Assembly (NCBI RefSeq): GCF_014204525.1
Contig: NZ_JACHLP010000006.1
Location: 414,360 to 478,359, forward strand
DNA length: 64,000 nucleotides
Direction of reading: 5' to 3'
Source: Roseateles oligotrophus
GTDB taxonomy: Bacteria > Pseudomonadota > Gammaproteobacteria > Burkholderiales > Burkholderiaceae_C
Shown: in pieces, positions 17,367 through 27,094 of the stretch
How the letters are laid out: each line of letters begins with the position of its first letter
Position numbering within the stretch: position 1 is the stretch's first letter
Position numbers and translations under genes: made by a program
Notes under the pieces: model-generated
Databases searched by the model: none
What the model saw: only the letters and a program-made list of their open reading frames with translations
Told to the model about the DNA's origin: nothing

Positions 17367-20069
17367 TTAAAAGCGTTTGAAATAGGATTCATCGATTTCG
17401 CCGGCCGCGCTGCTGTTGCCGCTGCCGCGCGGCTTGGCGCTCGCGGCGGCGGGCTTGAATTGCTGGCTGCTGCTGCTGCTGCCGCTGCTGCGTTGCTGCT
17501 GCTGGGCCTCGTAACTCGCCCGGGTCGCGTTGACGCTGCCGCCGCCTGTTCCGCCGGTGCTGCCGGGGGGGGCCGCCGCGCGGGTTTGGCCGTTCAAGGA
17601 GGCGCCCTTGCCGCGCGGGGCACCGGAGGCCTTGTCATCGACCAGTTGGAAGAAGGCCATCTGCTCCTGCAATTGCGCGGCCTGGGCCGACAGTTGCTCG
17701 GCCGTGGCCGAGAGTTGTTCGGAGGCCGAGGCGGTTTGTTGGGTGGTGGTGGAGAGATGGTTCATCGCCGCCGTGATCTGGCCAACTCCTTGCGATTGCT
17801 CGCCCGAGGCGGCGGAGATCTCCTGCACCAGCTCCGAGGTCTTCTGGATGGAGGGCACCATATTGCCCAGCAGCACGCCGGCCTTCTCGGCCATCTGCAC
17901 GCTGGAGCCGGCCAGGGCGCCGATCTCCTGGGCCGCCACCTGGCTGCGCTCGGCCAGCTTGCGCACCTCGGCGGCCACCACGGCAAAGCCCTTGCCATGT
18001 TCGCCGGCGCGCGCCGCCTCGATGGCGGCGTTGAGGGCCAGCAGATTGGTCTGGTAGGCGATGTCGTCGATGATGGAAATCTTGGTGGCGATGGACTTCA
18101 TCGCATCGGCCGTTTGGCTGACCGCCTCGCCGCCGTCCTGGGCCTCCTTGGCCGCCTTGGTGGCCATGCCGTCGGTGAGGTTGGCGCTGTCGGCGTTTTG
18201 CTTGACCGAGGAGGCCATCTCCTGCAGCGAGGCCGTCGTCTGCTCGACGCTGGCGGCCTGCTGCGAGGCCGAGTGCGAGAGCGATTGCGAGGTCTGCGAG
18301 ACCTGGTCCGAGGCGCTGCTGAGCTGCTCGGCCGCGGCGCGTACCTCGCGGATGGTGCCGCTGACGGTCTCGATCAGCTCATTGAATTTGTCGCCAATCT
18401 GCTTGAAGAAGCCCGTCTTGTCCGCCGTGGGGATGCGCTGGCTCAGATCGCCCGCGTTGGCGGCCGTCGCCAGGGCGTCGAATTCCTGCTCGGCCGCCAG
18501 CTGCTCGGTGCGGTCCTGCCACTGGCCGACGGTGCCGATCAGACGGCCCGTTTTGTCGCGTATCGGTGAGGTGGTGACGTCGTAGTTGCGTCCGCCCAGC
18601 ACCATGGCGGCCTGGGTGGTCTCCTGCAGACTGAGCATGCGCTGCACCGCAGCCGCCGCATCTTTGTAGAACATGCCGATGGAGCCGCCTATCACCTGGC
18701 GAGCGTCGAAGCTGGGCAAGTCGGCGCGGAAGGCCGCCTCGTCGCGGCGCAAGATGTTCAGCAAGGCCTCGTTGGCATAGGCGATCAGGCCTTGATCGTC
18801 GGAGATGCGCACCGGCATCGCCGCCACATCGAGCGCGCTGCGTATGCGTGCGTTCTCGGCCGCCATCTTCTGCTCGCGCTCGGCCGCGGCCAGCTCGGCC
18901 GTCATGTCCTTCCATTCCACCACCGTGCCCAGGCGTTTACCGCCCACCAGCACGGGGTTGACGATCAGGTCGAAGCGGCGGCCGCCCAGCGTCAGGCGGG
19001 TGGTATGCGCGCTGCTCAGGCGGTCCAGCAGGCCGCGCTGGTGGGCAGGGTTTTTGTGGAAGACATCGATATTGCTGCCGATCACGCTGGCGGCGCCGAA
19101 GCGCGGCAGATCCTTGCGGATATCGTCCTCGGCATGGCTCAGCATGGCCTTGAGCGAGGCATTGCCGTAGATGATGTTGTAGCCGGTGTCGGCCACCATG
19201 ATGTTGGTGGCCGCCACGTCCAGGGCCTGGCGTATGCGTTCGGCTTCTTCCGCCCGCTTGCGGGTGTCGGCGAACTCGAAGCTCAGGCGGGTCTGCACCC
19301 GCTTGAGGGCAAGCATCATGCGCGCCAGCTCGTCCCGGCCTTCGGTTTGCACCACGCCGTCAAAACAGCCCTGGCCAAACATCTCGAATTGGGCGCCGGC
19401 CAGCGCCAGGGTGCGGCGCAAGCGCTGGGTGATGAACCCCAGGCTGCAGGCGCCGGTCAGGGCCAGCAGCAGGCCTGCGCCCGCCAGCAGCCAGTCGGAC
19501 GCGGGCAGGGCATAACCCGTTAGCAGAGCGCCTGCGGTCAGCAGCGAGGCGGCCATGCCGGTCTTGCCGGCCTGGCCCAGGCCGGCGGAGAACTGGCGCA
19601 GGCTGTCCAGCAGCCCGGTCTTGACGCCCTGGCCGTCCCGGATGATCCAGCCGCCGGCCCGGCCCTCCTTGAAGCGGCGGTACAAGGCCTCGGCCGCGGC
19701 CACCTGCTCGCGCGTCGGCCGGGTGCGTACCGACATATAGGCCACCACCGAGTCGCCCTCCTTGACCGGCGTGGCATTGGCCACCACCCAATAGTGGTCG
19801 CCGTTCTTGCAGCGGTTCTTGACGATGCCCGTCCAGGGGCGGCCGCTTTTCAGTGCCGACCACATATCCGCATAAGCCTCTTCCGGCATATCCGGGTGGC
19901 GGACGATGTTGTGGGGCTGGCCGATCAACTCGGCTTCGGTGAAGCCGCTGGCTTCGAGGAAGTCGTCGTTGATATAGGCGATGCGGCCTTTCAGGTCGGT
20001 GCGTGACACGATGGTCATGCCATCCCTGAGCAGGAATTCCTGTTGGGTGACGGGCAGATTTGTACGCAT
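17367..20069 (-). CDS. PAS-containing methyl-accepting chemotaxis protein (Aer-like N-terminus)
   Basis: The 900-residue receptor starts with an Aer-type PAS domain (about residues 10-115, with YHWV-like core [11 protein letters not shown]). Two membrane helices follow at about 170-215, then two further PAS domains (about 285-395 and 400-515), and the MA signalling domain with [20 protein letters not shown]. There is no periplasmic domain, so it probably senses redox, oxygen or another cytoplasmic cue through PAS cofactors. A low-complexity Gln/Ser/Gly tail ends in YFKRF, a candidate docking tail for CheR, CheB or CheD. The MA domain is nearly identical to that of the next receptor gene. Confidence 0.94.
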   Translation of the reverse strand: MRTNLPVTQQEFLLRDGMTIVSRTDLKGRIAYINDDFLEASGFTEAELIGQPHNIVRHPDMPEEAYADMWSALKSGRPWTGIVKNRCKNGDHYWVVANATPVKEGDSVVAYMSVRTRPTREQVAAAEALYRRFKEGRAGGWIIRDGQGVKTGLLDSLRQFSAGLGQAGKTGMAASLLTAGALLTGYALPASDWLLAGAGLLLALTGACSLGFITQRLRRTLALAGAQFEMFGQGCFDGVVQTEGRDELARMMLALKRVQTRLSFEFADTRKRAEEAERIRQALDVAATNIMVADTGYNIIYGNASLKAMLSHAEDDIRKDLPRFGAASVIGSNIDVFHKNPAHQRGLLDRLSSAHTTRLTLGGRRFDLIVNPVLVGGKRLGTVVEWKDMTAELAAAEREQKMAAENARIRSALDVAAMPVRISDDQGLIAYANEALLNILRRDEAAFRADLPSFDARQVIGGSIGMFYKDAAAAVQRMLSLQETTQAAMVLGGRNYDVTTSPIRDKTGRLIGTVGQWQDRTEQLAAEQEFDALATAANAGDLSQRIPTADKTGFFKQIGDKFNELIETVSGTIREVRAAAEQLSSASDQVSQTSQSLSHSASQQAASVEQTTASLQEMASSVKQNADSANLTDGMATKAAKEAQDGGEAVSQTADAMKSIATKISIIDDIAYQTNLLALNAAIEAARAGEHGKGFAVVAAEVRKLAERSQVAAQEIGALAGSSVQMAEKAGVLLGNMVPSIQKTSELVQEISAASGEQSQGVGQITAAMNHLSTTTQQTASASEQLSATAEQLSAQAAQLQEQMAFFQLVDDKASGAPRGKGASLNGQTRAAAPPGSTGGTGGGSVNATRASYEAQQQQRSSGSSSSSQQFKPAAASAKPRGSGNSSAAGEIDESYFKRF
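17461..17506. repeat. Trinucleotide (GCT-type) repeat tract
   Basis: Interrupted runs of CTG/GCT fill this stretch and encode the Gln and Ser runs of the low-complexity tail of the receptor at 17367-20069. Such tracts can change length by slippage in multiples of three, altering the tail length without shifting the frame. Confidence 0.7.
17648..18370 (-). repeat. Duplicated MA-domain block, copy 1
   Basis: This roughly 720-bp stretch encodes the signalling domain of the receptor at 17367-20069. It is nearly identical, without indels over most of its length, to 20174-20896 (constant offset 2526 bp) in the adjacent receptor gene. The sharp drop in similarity outside the block suggests recent duplication or gene conversion. 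Confidence 0.8.
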
Positions 20070-20114
20070 GGCAGGCTTTCGATGCGGAGCAGCTGGGTCC
20101 AGGCCTTGATCGCT

Positions 20115-22976
20115 TCAACGATGCTTGGATGCGCGCGCGCGCGCGCCGCCGGAGTCGTGGTCATCGGCCAGGCGGAAGAAGGCCATCTGCTCCTGCAATT
20201 GCGCGGCCTGGGCCGACAGCTGTTCGGCCGTGGCCGAGAGCTGTTCGGAGGCCGAGGCGGTCTGCTGGGTCGCGGTGGAGAGGTGGTTCATGGCCGCGGT
20301 GATCTGGCTCACGCCCTCGGACTGTTCGCCCGAGGCGGCCGAGATCTCCTGCACCAGCTCCGAGGTCTTCTGGATCGAGGGCACCATATTGTTGAGCAGC
20401 TGGCCGGCCTTCTCGGCCATCTGCACGCTGGAGCCGGCCAGGGTGCCGATCTCCTGCGCCGCCACCTGGCTGCGCTCGGCCAGCTTGCGCACCTCGGCGG
20501 CCACCACGGCAAAGCCCTTGCCATGCTCGCCGGCGCGGGCCGCCTCGATGGCGGCATTGAGGGCCAGCAGATTGGTCTGGTAGGCGATGTCGTCGATGAT
20601 GGAAATCTTGGTGGCGATGGACTTCATGGCGTTGACCGTGGTGCCCACGGCCGTGCCGCCATCCATGGCCTCCTTGGCCGCCTTGGTGGCCATGCCGTCG
20701 GTGACATTGGCGCTGTCGGCGTTTTGCTTGACCGAGGAGGCCATCTCCTGCAGCGAGGCCGTCGTCTGCTCGACGCTGGCGGCCTGCTGCGAGGCCGAGT
20801 GCGAGAGCGATTGCGAGGTCTGCGAGACCTGGTCCGAGGCGCTGCTCAGCTGGCCGGCGGCGGCCCGCACCTCGCGGATGGTGCCGCTGACGGTGTCGAC
20901 CAGGGCATTGAACTTCTCGCCCAGCATGCGGAAGAAGGGCTCCTTGCCCTCCAGCGCGATGCGGTTGGCGAAGTCCCCTTGCGTGGCGCCGTCCACCATG
21001 GTGCTGACTTCCTGTTCCGCCGCCACCTCGGCGCTGCGGTCCTTCCATTCCACCACCGTGCCCAGGCGTTGTTGCTGGGCATCGAAGATGGGGTTGGCGA
21101 TCAGCGAGAAGGTCAGGGAGCTGACCTTGATCTCGGTCCGGTACTCGCTCTTCAGTCCGCCCAGCAGATTGCGCTGGTGACTGGGGTTACGGTGGAACTG
21201 GTCGAAGTTGGCGCCGACGATGCGGCGAGCATCGAATTGCGGCAGCACCTTGCGCAGCTCGGCCTCGTTGCGTTGCATCATCTGCGCCACCGAGCCGTTG
21301 TTGTAGATGATGTTGCCGTCCGGGTCGGCAATCATGACGTTGGTGGAGCAGATGTCCAGCGCCTGCTTGATGCGCGACATCTCGGAGGCCAGCTGCAGCT
21401 CGCGTTCGCGCGCCGCCAACTCGGCCGTGATGTCTTTCCACTCCACCACGGTGCCCAGGCGCTGGCCCTGGGCGTCGATGATGGGGTTGGCGATCAGCGA
21501 GAAGCTCAGCCCGCCGACCTTGATCTGGGTCTTGTACTCGCCCGTCATGCCGGCCAGCAGATTGCGCTGGTGCGAGGGGTTTTTGTGGAAGATGTCGATG
21601 TTCTGGCCCATCAAGCGCTTGGCGTCGAACTGGGGCAGGGTCTTGCGCAACTCGTCCTCGTTGCGCTGCATCATGCTTTGCACCGAGCTATTCATATAGA
21701 CGATATGGGCGTCTGCGCCGGCGATCATCACATTGGTCGAGCAGCGATCCAGGGCCTGTTTGACCCGGCTGGATTCGGCCAGGGTGGCCGCATCGCTGGC
21801 CACGCGCTCACGCAGATTCCCCTGCATGACGCCCAGCTTCTGCAGCAGCGCGGCGACCTCGTCCTGGCCCTTGTCTTCGATGCGGTAGTTCAGGTCGCCC
21901 TGTGCCACGGCCTCGGCGGCCGACATGGCATTGGCCAACGGGCGCGTGATCGAACGCACGATGGCGATCATCAGAACGACGGCGAGCGCCAACAGCAGCA
22001 GGAAGGCCCCTGCATTGGTCCAGAGGCTGCGTTGCACCAGGCTGGCGCGCTGATTCAGGGACGTGGTGAGGGCATCGACGGTCTGGTCCATCAGCTTGAA
22101 CTGGATGTCAATCATCCGGCTGGCTTGCGCGAGGAATTCGCTCACCGGCAGCGTGTTCTTGTCACCGCTCAGCACCTGGGAGCGGAGCAGTTTTTCGAAA
22201 GCCAGCAGGCTTTGCCGGCCTTCCTTGACGCCCGAGCCCAGGGGCTCCTGCAGCGCCGGATTGTTTGCGATCGCGTTCTCGATTTGCCCGGCACCGCGTG
22301 AGAACTGGTGCATGGCGGCCGCCAGGTTGGCGGCCAGCAGGGTGCGGGATTCGGATTCGGTGGCCTTGTCAAAGTACAGGGCCGCACCCAGGGAGCGGAT
22401 GTGCGCCAGGTTCTCCATGGCCGAGGGCATGAAGTCGGTGCCGACCGTCACCAGGTAATAGATGGCGACATCCGGTTCGAAAATCAGGCCGGAGGCGTCG
22501 GCGACGTCCAGCGTGGCCTCGTTGACCTGATCGATCAGCGTGGTGTGGCGGTGCAGATTGTCTGACAGGCCCGACCCCGCTCCTGCGCCCTCCGGCTTGC
22601 TCGGCAATTGCTCGAACTCGGCCTTGACCGACTTGATGCGTGCCGCCGCTTTGCTGAACTGCGGGTCCTCCAGGGACTGGCCGGCCTTGAGCAGGGCTTG
22701 CTGGACCCGCTCACGCGCCTGCGCGCGTTCGATCGCGCTGATGTTCTGCCCGCTGAGCACCAGCGAGCTGAGGGTGCGGTGGAGCTGGAGCGCGCGTGCC
22801 AGTTGCTGGGTTTCCTTGATCGGCGCCAGGCCCGTGATCTCTTTTTTGATGAACTGCTGATCGGCGATCAGGGTCCTCAGCTGCTGGGTGGCCGGAATGA
22901 TGGCCAGCACAAGGCCCACCAAACCGATCAGCACAAATTTTTGCCAGAGCTTGATATTGCGGAGAAGACTGTTCAT
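20115..22976 (-). CDS. Methyl-accepting chemotaxis protein with periplasmic helical domain, HAMP and two PAS domains
   Basis: The 953-residue receptor has a membrane helix (about residues 10-30), a roughly 280-residue periplasmic all-helical domain, and a second helix (about 320-342). HAMP follows, then two tandem PAS domains that are clearly copies of each other (both with the FDAKR/FDARR and NPSHQRNLL patterns), then the MA domain with [16 protein letters not shown]. It lies 46 bp upstream of the neighbouring receptor gene and 29 bp downstream of cheA. Unlike that neighbour it ends in a short Arg/Lys/His-rich tail (KHR) after a GC dinucleotide run and has no FKRF-type tail. Ligand unknown. 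Confidence 0.94.
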   Translation of the reverse strand: MNSLLRNIKLWQKFVLIGLVGLVLAIIPATQQLRTLIADQQFIKKEITGLAPIKETQQLARALQLHRTLSSLVLSGQNISAIERAQARERVQQALLKAGQSLEDPQFSKAAARIKSVKAEFEQLPSKPEGAGAGSGLSDNLHRHTTLIDQVNEATLDVADASGLIFEPDVAIYYLVTVGTDFMPSAMENLAHIRSLGAALYFDKATESESRTLLAANLAAAMHQFSRGAGQIENAIANNPALQEPLGSGVKEGRQSLLAFEKLLRSQVLSGDKNTLPVSEFLAQASRMIDIQFKLMDQTVDALTTSLNQRASLVQRSLWTNAGAFLLLLALAVVLMIAIVRSITRPLANAMSAAEAVAQGDLNYRIEDKGQDEVAALLQKLGVMQGNLRERVASDAATLAESSRVKQALDRCSTNVMIAGADAHIVYMNSSVQSMMQRNEDELRKTLPQFDAKRLMGQNIDIFHKNPSHQRNLLAGMTGEYKTQIKVGGLSFSLIANPIIDAQGQRLGTVVEWKDITAELAARERELQLASEMSRIKQALDICSTNVMIADPDGNIIYNNGSVAQMMQRNEAELRKVLPQFDARRIVGANFDQFHRNPSHQRNLLGGLKSEYRTEIKVSSLTFSLIANPIFDAQQQRLGTVVEWKDRSAEVAAEQEVSTMVDGATQGDFANRIALEGKEPFFRMLGEKFNALVDTVSGTIREVRAAAGQLSSASDQVSQTSQSLSHSASQQAASVEQTTASLQEMASSVKQNADSANVTDGMATKAAKEAMDGGTAVGTTVNAMKSIATKISIIDDIAYQTNLLALNAAIEAARAGEHGKGFAVVAAEVRKLAERSQVAAQEIGTLAGSSVQMAEKAGQLLNNMVPSIQKTSELVQEISAASGEQSEGVSQITAAMNHLSTATQQTASASEQLSATAEQLSAQAAQLQEQMAFFRLADDHDSGGARARASKHR
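20174..20896 (-). repeat. Duplicated MA-domain block, copy 2
   Basis: This is the partner of 17648-18370, lying in the receptor gene at 20115-22976. The protein-level differences in this stretch are confined to a few scattered positions. The direct 723-bp repeats flank a region whose loss by recombination would fuse the two receptors in frame. Confidence 0.8.
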
Positions 22977-23005
22977 GGCGTTTGACCCTGTGAAGTTTTC
23001 TGCGT

Positions 23006-25279
23006 TCAGGATTTGAGGACGGCGTGAGCAAAGGCGGCGGTGCCCGTCTGCCTGATTTGCTGGCCATTGCGTATGGCCGCATTCAGCAGGCCGGATACAT
23101 CGAGCAGCAAGGCGACGTCACCGGAGCCGAGGATGGTGGAGCCCGCCAAGGCCTTGAGGTGCTGGAAGATGGCCGACAGCGGCTTGATCACGGTCTGGTG
23201 CTCGCCCATCAGGCGGTCGACGATCAGGCCCACGCGGGTCTGGCCGTCGCGCACCACGACCACGCTGCGCCTTCGCGAGGTGTCCGGGCTGATGCCGTAA
23301 AAGCGCGCCAGGTCCAGCCAGGGCAGCACCTCGCCGCGCAGGTCGAAAGTGCCGCTGATGCGCTCGTTCTGGGCCGCGCATTCGGCCGGCACGTCGATGC
23401 ATTCGGCCACGGCCGACAGCGGCAGCACATAGTTGACCCCGCCCACCATGGTCAGGAAGCCGTCGATCATGGCCAGGGTCAGGGGCAGGCGGATCTGCGT
23501 CAGCGTGCCGCGGCCGACCTCGCTGCTCAGCGCGATGCTGCCGCGCAAGGCCTCGATATTGCGTTTGACCACGTCCATGCCGACGCCGCGCCCCGACAGA
23601 TCGGTGACCTGCTCGGCGGTGGAGAAGCCGGCGTGGAAGATCAGCTGCCAGACCTCGTGGTCGGGCAAGACCTGACCCTCGGCGATCAGGCCGCGCTCGA
23701 CCGCCTTGGCCAGGATGCGTTCGCGCGCCAGGCCGCGGCCGTCGTCGCTGACCTCGATCACCACCGCGCCGGCGTCGTGATAGGCGTTCAGCGCCAGGCG
23801 CCCCATGGGCGGCTTGCCGGCGGCGATGCGGCCCTCCTGGGTTTCCAGGCCATGGTCCATGCTGTTGCGCACCAGATGCATTAGCGGGTCGGCGATGGAG
23901 TCCACCATGGACTTGTCCAGCTCGGTATCGCCGCCGGTGACCACCAGATCGACCTCCTTGCCCAGCTGCTTGGAAACATCGCGCACCACGCGCTGGAAGC
24001 GGCCGAAGGTCTCGCCAATCGGCACCATGCGCAGGGCCAGGGTGCCGTCGCGGGTCTCCTGTACCAGGTCCATGACCCGCTGGGTGGCCTCGACCAGCAG
24101 GGGCGAGGCCTCCTGGTGGGCCATCATCTGGGCGCCCGAGCCGGCGATCACCAGTTCGCCGATCAGGTCGATCAGCTTGTCCAGCTTGTCGGCCCGCACC
24201 CGCACAAAGCGGGTCTCGTCACCGGCCCGGCGGTCGCGCCCGCCCTCGCGGCGCTCGCCTTCGCCGCTGCGCCTGTCGCTGCGTTTCTGGGTCTTGCCTT
24301 CTTCGGCCGGGCCGACCCGGCGCTCGATGTGGGGGATGGCTTGCGGGGTTTCGGCTTCGGTTTCGGCCGCGGTGACGGCGGCCACCTCAAGCCGAACTTT
24401 GAAGCGCATGCCCATCTCATGCCAGCATTGGAACAGGGCGGCGCGAGCCTTGGGGTCCTCGCCACAGCGGCGGGTGGCGAGTTCTTCAAAAGCCGCGGGC
24501 GCGGTGCCGGGCTCGAAGATCTGCACATCGCTGTCTTCCAGGGCGAACTCGAACACGCGCTCGATATCTTCGCGCTTGGCCTTGGAGTCGAAGCGCAGCT
24601 CAAAGCCCAGATAGCAGGCCTCGGCATCCAGCTCATCCAGATTGGGAATGGCCTCGGTCTGACAGCGCAAGGCCCGGGTCTCGCCCAGCGTGGCCAGGTA
24701 GCGCAGAAAGGCCAGCGGGTCCAGGCCGTTGCGCAAGGCCTCATGGCCGAAGCGCAGGGACAGATGCCAGCAGCCATCGCCGCCGCCGTCCTCCGGCTCG
24801 CCCAGGGCGCCAGTGGCGGGGGCCTGGCTGGGCGCCGTGGCGGCCGGTGCATGGGCGGCCGCCGCCGTCGCACCCAGCAGGGCGCGCAGACGGGCCGCCA
24901 GCGCTTCGCTGCTGGCCTTGACGCCCGGGTCTTCCTCGCCGCTTTGAACCTCGCCCAGCAGCAGCTCGATCTGGTCGCGGCTCTCCAGCAAGGCGGCCAC
25001 CACGTCTTCATCGAGCTGGCGGCTGCCGGAGCGCAGGGCTTCCAGCAAGGTCTCGGCTTCGTGGGTGAAGCTCACCACCGCATCGCAGCCGAACATGCCG
25101 GCCGTGCCCTTGATGGTGTGGGCGGCGCGGAAGGCGGCGTTGAGGCTTTCCGAATCGCTGGGGTCTTCTTCCAGCACCAGCAGGCCTTGCTCGAATTGGC
25201 GCAGCATTTCCTGCGCCTCGTCCAGGAAGCCGGCCCGAGCGACCGCCAGGATCTCTGCATCATCGTCATTCATGGACAT
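23006..25279 (-). CDS. cheA: Chemotaxis histidine kinase CheA
   Basis: The 757-residue kinase has the Hpt domain with phosphorylated His54 in [10 protein letters not shown], a P2-like response-regulator-binding region (about 165-260), a charged linker rich in Arg and Glu, the dimerisation domain ([14 protein letters not shown]), the ATPase domain (N-box [13 protein letters not shown]-box SDDGRG and GRGVGMDVV), and a C-terminal CheW-like domain. All catalytic motifs are intact. It has AGGG 7 bp before ATG 25279 and starts 3 bp after the STAS gene stop, so the two are probably coupled. It is the centre of the ten-gene operon. Confidence 0.97.
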   Translation of the reverse strand: MSMNDDDAEILAVARAGFLDEAQEMLRQFEQGLLVLEEDPSDSESLNAAFRAAHTIKGTAGMFGCDAVVSFTHEAETLLEALRSGSRQLDEDVVAALLESRDQIELLLGEVQSGEEDPGVKASSEALAARLRALLGATAAAAHAPAATAPSQAPATGALGEPEDGGGDGCWHLSLRFGHEALRNGLDPLAFLRYLATLGETRALRCQTEAIPNLDELDAEACYLGFELRFDSKAKREDIERVFEFALEDSDVQIFEPGTAPAAFEELATRRCGEDPKARAALFQCWHEMGMRFKVRLEVAAVTAAETEAETPQAIPHIERRVGPAEEGKTQKRSDRRSGEGERREGGRDRRAGDETRFVRVRADKLDKLIDLIGELVIAGSGAQMMAHQEASPLLVEATQRVMDLVQETRDGTLALRMVPIGETFGRFQRVVRDVSKQLGKEVDLVVTGGDTELDKSMVDSIADPLMHLVRNSMDHGLETQEGRIAAGKPPMGRLALNAYHDAGAVVIEVSDDGRGLARERILAKAVERGLIAEGQVLPDHEVWQLIFHAGFSTAEQVTDLSGRGVGMDVVKRNIEALRGSIALSSEVGRGTLTQIRLPLTLAMIDGFLTMVGGVNYVLPLSAVAECIDVPAECAAQNERISGTFDLRGEVLPWLDLARFYGISPDTSRRRSVVVVRDGQTRVGLIVDRLMGEHQTVIKPLSAIFQHLKALAGSTILGSGDVALLLDVSGLLNAAIRNGQQIRQTGTAAFAHAVLKS

Positions 25280-25282
25280 GGC

Positions 25283-25600
25283 TCAACCCTCGCTCGCGGC
25301 GGCCCGGCCCTGGGGCTGCAGATCCGCCGCCAGGCCATAGCAGCGCAGCGCCGCCAGCACCACCTGGCTGGGCTCATGCAGCCGCAGCACGGCGCCGCGT
25401 TCCTGCAAGGTCTTGTGCGCGGCCAGCAGCAGTTGGATGCCTGTGCTGTCGAAGTCGCTGACGGCGCTCAGATCCAGGCTGAGGCCGCCGTCCAGCCGCC
25501 CCACGGTTTCCAGCAACAAGCCGTGGACATCGGCGGCCTGGGCAATCGTCATCTCCGGCCCCAGGGCCAGGGAGAACAGACTGGCATTCGTTTCGGTCAT
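25283..25600 (-). CDS. STAS-domain protein in the chemotaxis operon
   Basis: The 105-residue protein is a single STAS (anti-sigma-antagonist-like) domain. The core LSLDLSAVSDFDSTGIQLLL has Ser and Thr at the site phosphorylated in SpoIIAA-type proteins. It lies between cheY and cheA, 3 bp before cheA. STAS proteins occur in some chemosensory operons, but their role there is poorly defined; no partner anti-sigma kinase is seen nearby. It may be an adaptor or a phosphorylation-controlled partner; this is inference. Confidence 0.88.
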   Translation of the reverse strand: MTETNASLFSLALGPEMTIAQAADVHGLLLETVGRLDGGLSLDLSAVSDFDSTGIQLLLAAHKTLQERGAVLRLHEPSQVVLAALRCYGLAADLQPQGRAAASEG

Positions 25601-25701
25601 CGAGACCTCCAGGAATTTGTGGCGCCAGACGCTGGCGCAGGACTAATGAGTTAGCCGAGTGCTCTGGGCGTCGGGCTTGCGTGGCAAGCCCGACCCAGGC
25701 T

Positions 25702-26067
25702 TCAGACGCAGAGTCGGTTGACGGCGTCCACCAGCTGCGAGGGCTGGAAGGGTTTGGTGATCCAGGCCTTGGCGCCGGCGGCGCGGCCCTCGGCTTTCTT
25801 GGCCTCCTGCGACTCGGTGGTCAGCATGATCACCGGGGTGAATTTATAGGCCGCCATCGTCTTCACATGGCGCAAAAAGGTCAGGCCGTCCATATTGGGC
25901 ATATTGACGTCGCAGACGATCAGATTGATCTTGGCGCCGCTCAGCTTGCCAATGGCGTCCTGGCCGTCAACGGCCTCGATGACGGTGTAGCCGGCCTTTT
26001 GCAGCGCCAGTTTGACCACGGTGCGGAAGCTCCCCGAGTCGTCGATGACCAGAATGGTTTTGCTCAT
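25702..26067 (-). CDS. cheY: CheY-like response regulator (chemotaxis operon)
   Basis: The 121-residue single receiver domain has the acidic pair in VIDDSGS, phosphoacceptor Asp in LIVCDVNMPNMDG, the switch Thr in VIMLTTES and Lys in ITKPFQP. This sequence type is the PilG/CheY-like form common beside CheA. It lies between the CheZ-like gene (42 bp upstream) and the STAS gene (101 bp downstream). It is the most likely CheA phosphorylation target in this cluster, since it is co-transcribed with cheA; the other CheY at 13812 is on the opposite strand. Confidence 0.95.
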   Translation of the reverse strand: MSKTILVIDDSGSFRTVVKLALQKAGYTVIEAVDGQDAIGKLSGAKINLIVCDVNMPNMDGLTFLRHVKTMAAYKFTPVIMLTTESQEAKKAEGRAAGAKAWITKPFQPSQLVDAVNRLCV

Positions 26068-26109
26068 GGTGTCCTCTTGCTGTTCTAAGGGTCAGAGATA
26101 AAGCAGGGC

Positions 26110-26613
26110 CTAAAAGAACTCGACGTTGTCCTGCGCCGGCTTGGTGTCCTCACCCCGGTGGAACTGGCGTTGTTCGTCGGTGGTGTAGCGGGTCTCCAAG
26201 GCGTCCAGCCAGGCTTGGGCGTCGGCGGCCGTGGCTTGCGCCATGCCGGGCAGTTGCTGGCAGAAGCGTTCGGTGTCCTGGTAGAGGATGTCTATCATCT
26301 GCACCACGCGGTCGCTGAATTGCAGCGCCCGCAAGGCTTGCTCGCATTGCTGCTGGAATTCCTCGTTGAGCTGCTGCAAGGCCCGCGTTGCAGGGGAATC
26401 GGGTGGCAGGTTCTTGAGCTCGGCGCTGAGCTGGTCCTGCAGGCCCAGAATGCTGGCCACACTGCTCAGCAATTCCACGGTACCGCCTTGCACGCTGTGC
26501 TGGATGGCCGCCAGCTGCCGGCCCCAGATGGGGATCACGGCCTCGCTCATCAACGCGGCACCGAGGGGGAGGGCTGCCGCCTCCTTCTTCGCCTTGCGGG
26601 CTTGCGGGCTCAT
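26110..26613 (-). CDS. CheZ-like chemotaxis protein with DxxxQ motif
   Basis: The 167-residue, mostly helical protein is first in the chemotaxis operon. Residues 95-112 include LQFSDRVVQMIDIL, giving Asp101 and Gln105 in the DxxxQ spacing used by CheZ (D143/Q147 in E. coli) to dephosphorylate CheY-P. The C-terminal 30 residues (YTTDEQRQFHRG to NVEFF) end in an aromatic tail, as a CheY-binding peptide might. The overall sequence is not clearly classical CheZ. I recall similar small proteins beside betaproteobacterial chemotaxis genes but cannot name a family. The start is uncertain: ATG 26613 removes an unconvincing upstream extension; no strong ribosome site is visible. Confidence 0.7.
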   Translation of the reverse strand: MSPQARKAKKEAAALPLGAALMSEAVIPIWGRQLAAIQHSVQGGTVELLSSVASILGLQDQLSAELKNLPPDSPATRALQQLNEEFQQQCEQALRALQFSDRVVQMIDILYQDTERFCQQLPGMAQATAADAQAWLDALETRYTTDEQRQFHRGEDTKPAQDNVEFF

Positions 26614-27094
26614 GGCTGCGGGCTCGCTGTCTGCTGGCGAAGGGCGGCCCTGCGCAAACCGAGAAACCGCGCCGCTTCGAGCGCGATGGACGGGCTGCAG
26701 GGCCCAAAATCTCCTCCCGTTTGGCGACTCATCCACTGCCTTTCTAAGACAGGCCCCGCAGCAAGCTGCTGGCTGGGCATGGGTATCAGGACTTGAGAAG
26801 ACCAGTTTCACTAACCGCACAGTCAGTGATGCTTGGATAAGGGCCTAATTTAGCAAGCTAACGCCGAAAATGGTGGATTTTCAAGAACCAAAAAATACCG
26901 CTAACCGTCAGCAGGGTGGCTGCGTTAGGGCTTTGTTGTTTGTAGGCGATAGCGGCCGGGTCATATTTGCTTTTACGGCCTTGACCGGCTGCTTCGCAGC
27001 TTCTGGTCCTGACAATGGCGGGCTTGGCCGCTTGTGACGATGCCGCCTTGCACGGCACCCCTCGGGCTGGCCTTGCGCCAGCCCGTGTTTATGC
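26614..27094. other. Upstream region of the chemotaxis operon
   Basis: This 481-bp stretch carries no gene I can support. It should contain the promoter of the chemotaxis operon (leftward). The part from about 26800 to 26980 is visibly A+T-richer. A small hairpin GCTGC-TTC-GCAGC sits at 26988-27000. A 66-codon minus-strand frame at 26858-27058 has no recognisable family and odd composition; it could be a gene remnant or non-coding. Confidence 0.4.
27064..27084 (-). terminator. Hairpin after the lipoprotein gene
   Basis: GGGCTGGC and GCCAGCCC form a perfect 8-bp stem with a 5-base loop, 10 bp beyond the stop of the minus-strand lipoprotein gene. On that strand no T run follows, so it may act as a 3' stabilising structure or a weak terminator. 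Confidence 0.5.

Noticed and set aside
20131-20146. GC dinucleotide run near the end of the receptor at 20115 as a frameshift that removed a tail
   Set aside because: I read the other two frames past the run; neither encodes an FKRF- or FF-type tail, so a recent frameshift loss is not supported.
20043-22301. 752-codon plus-strand frame opposite the receptor genes
   Set aside because: It is a mirror of the MA and PAS domains, with low-complexity Gly/Leu/His composition.
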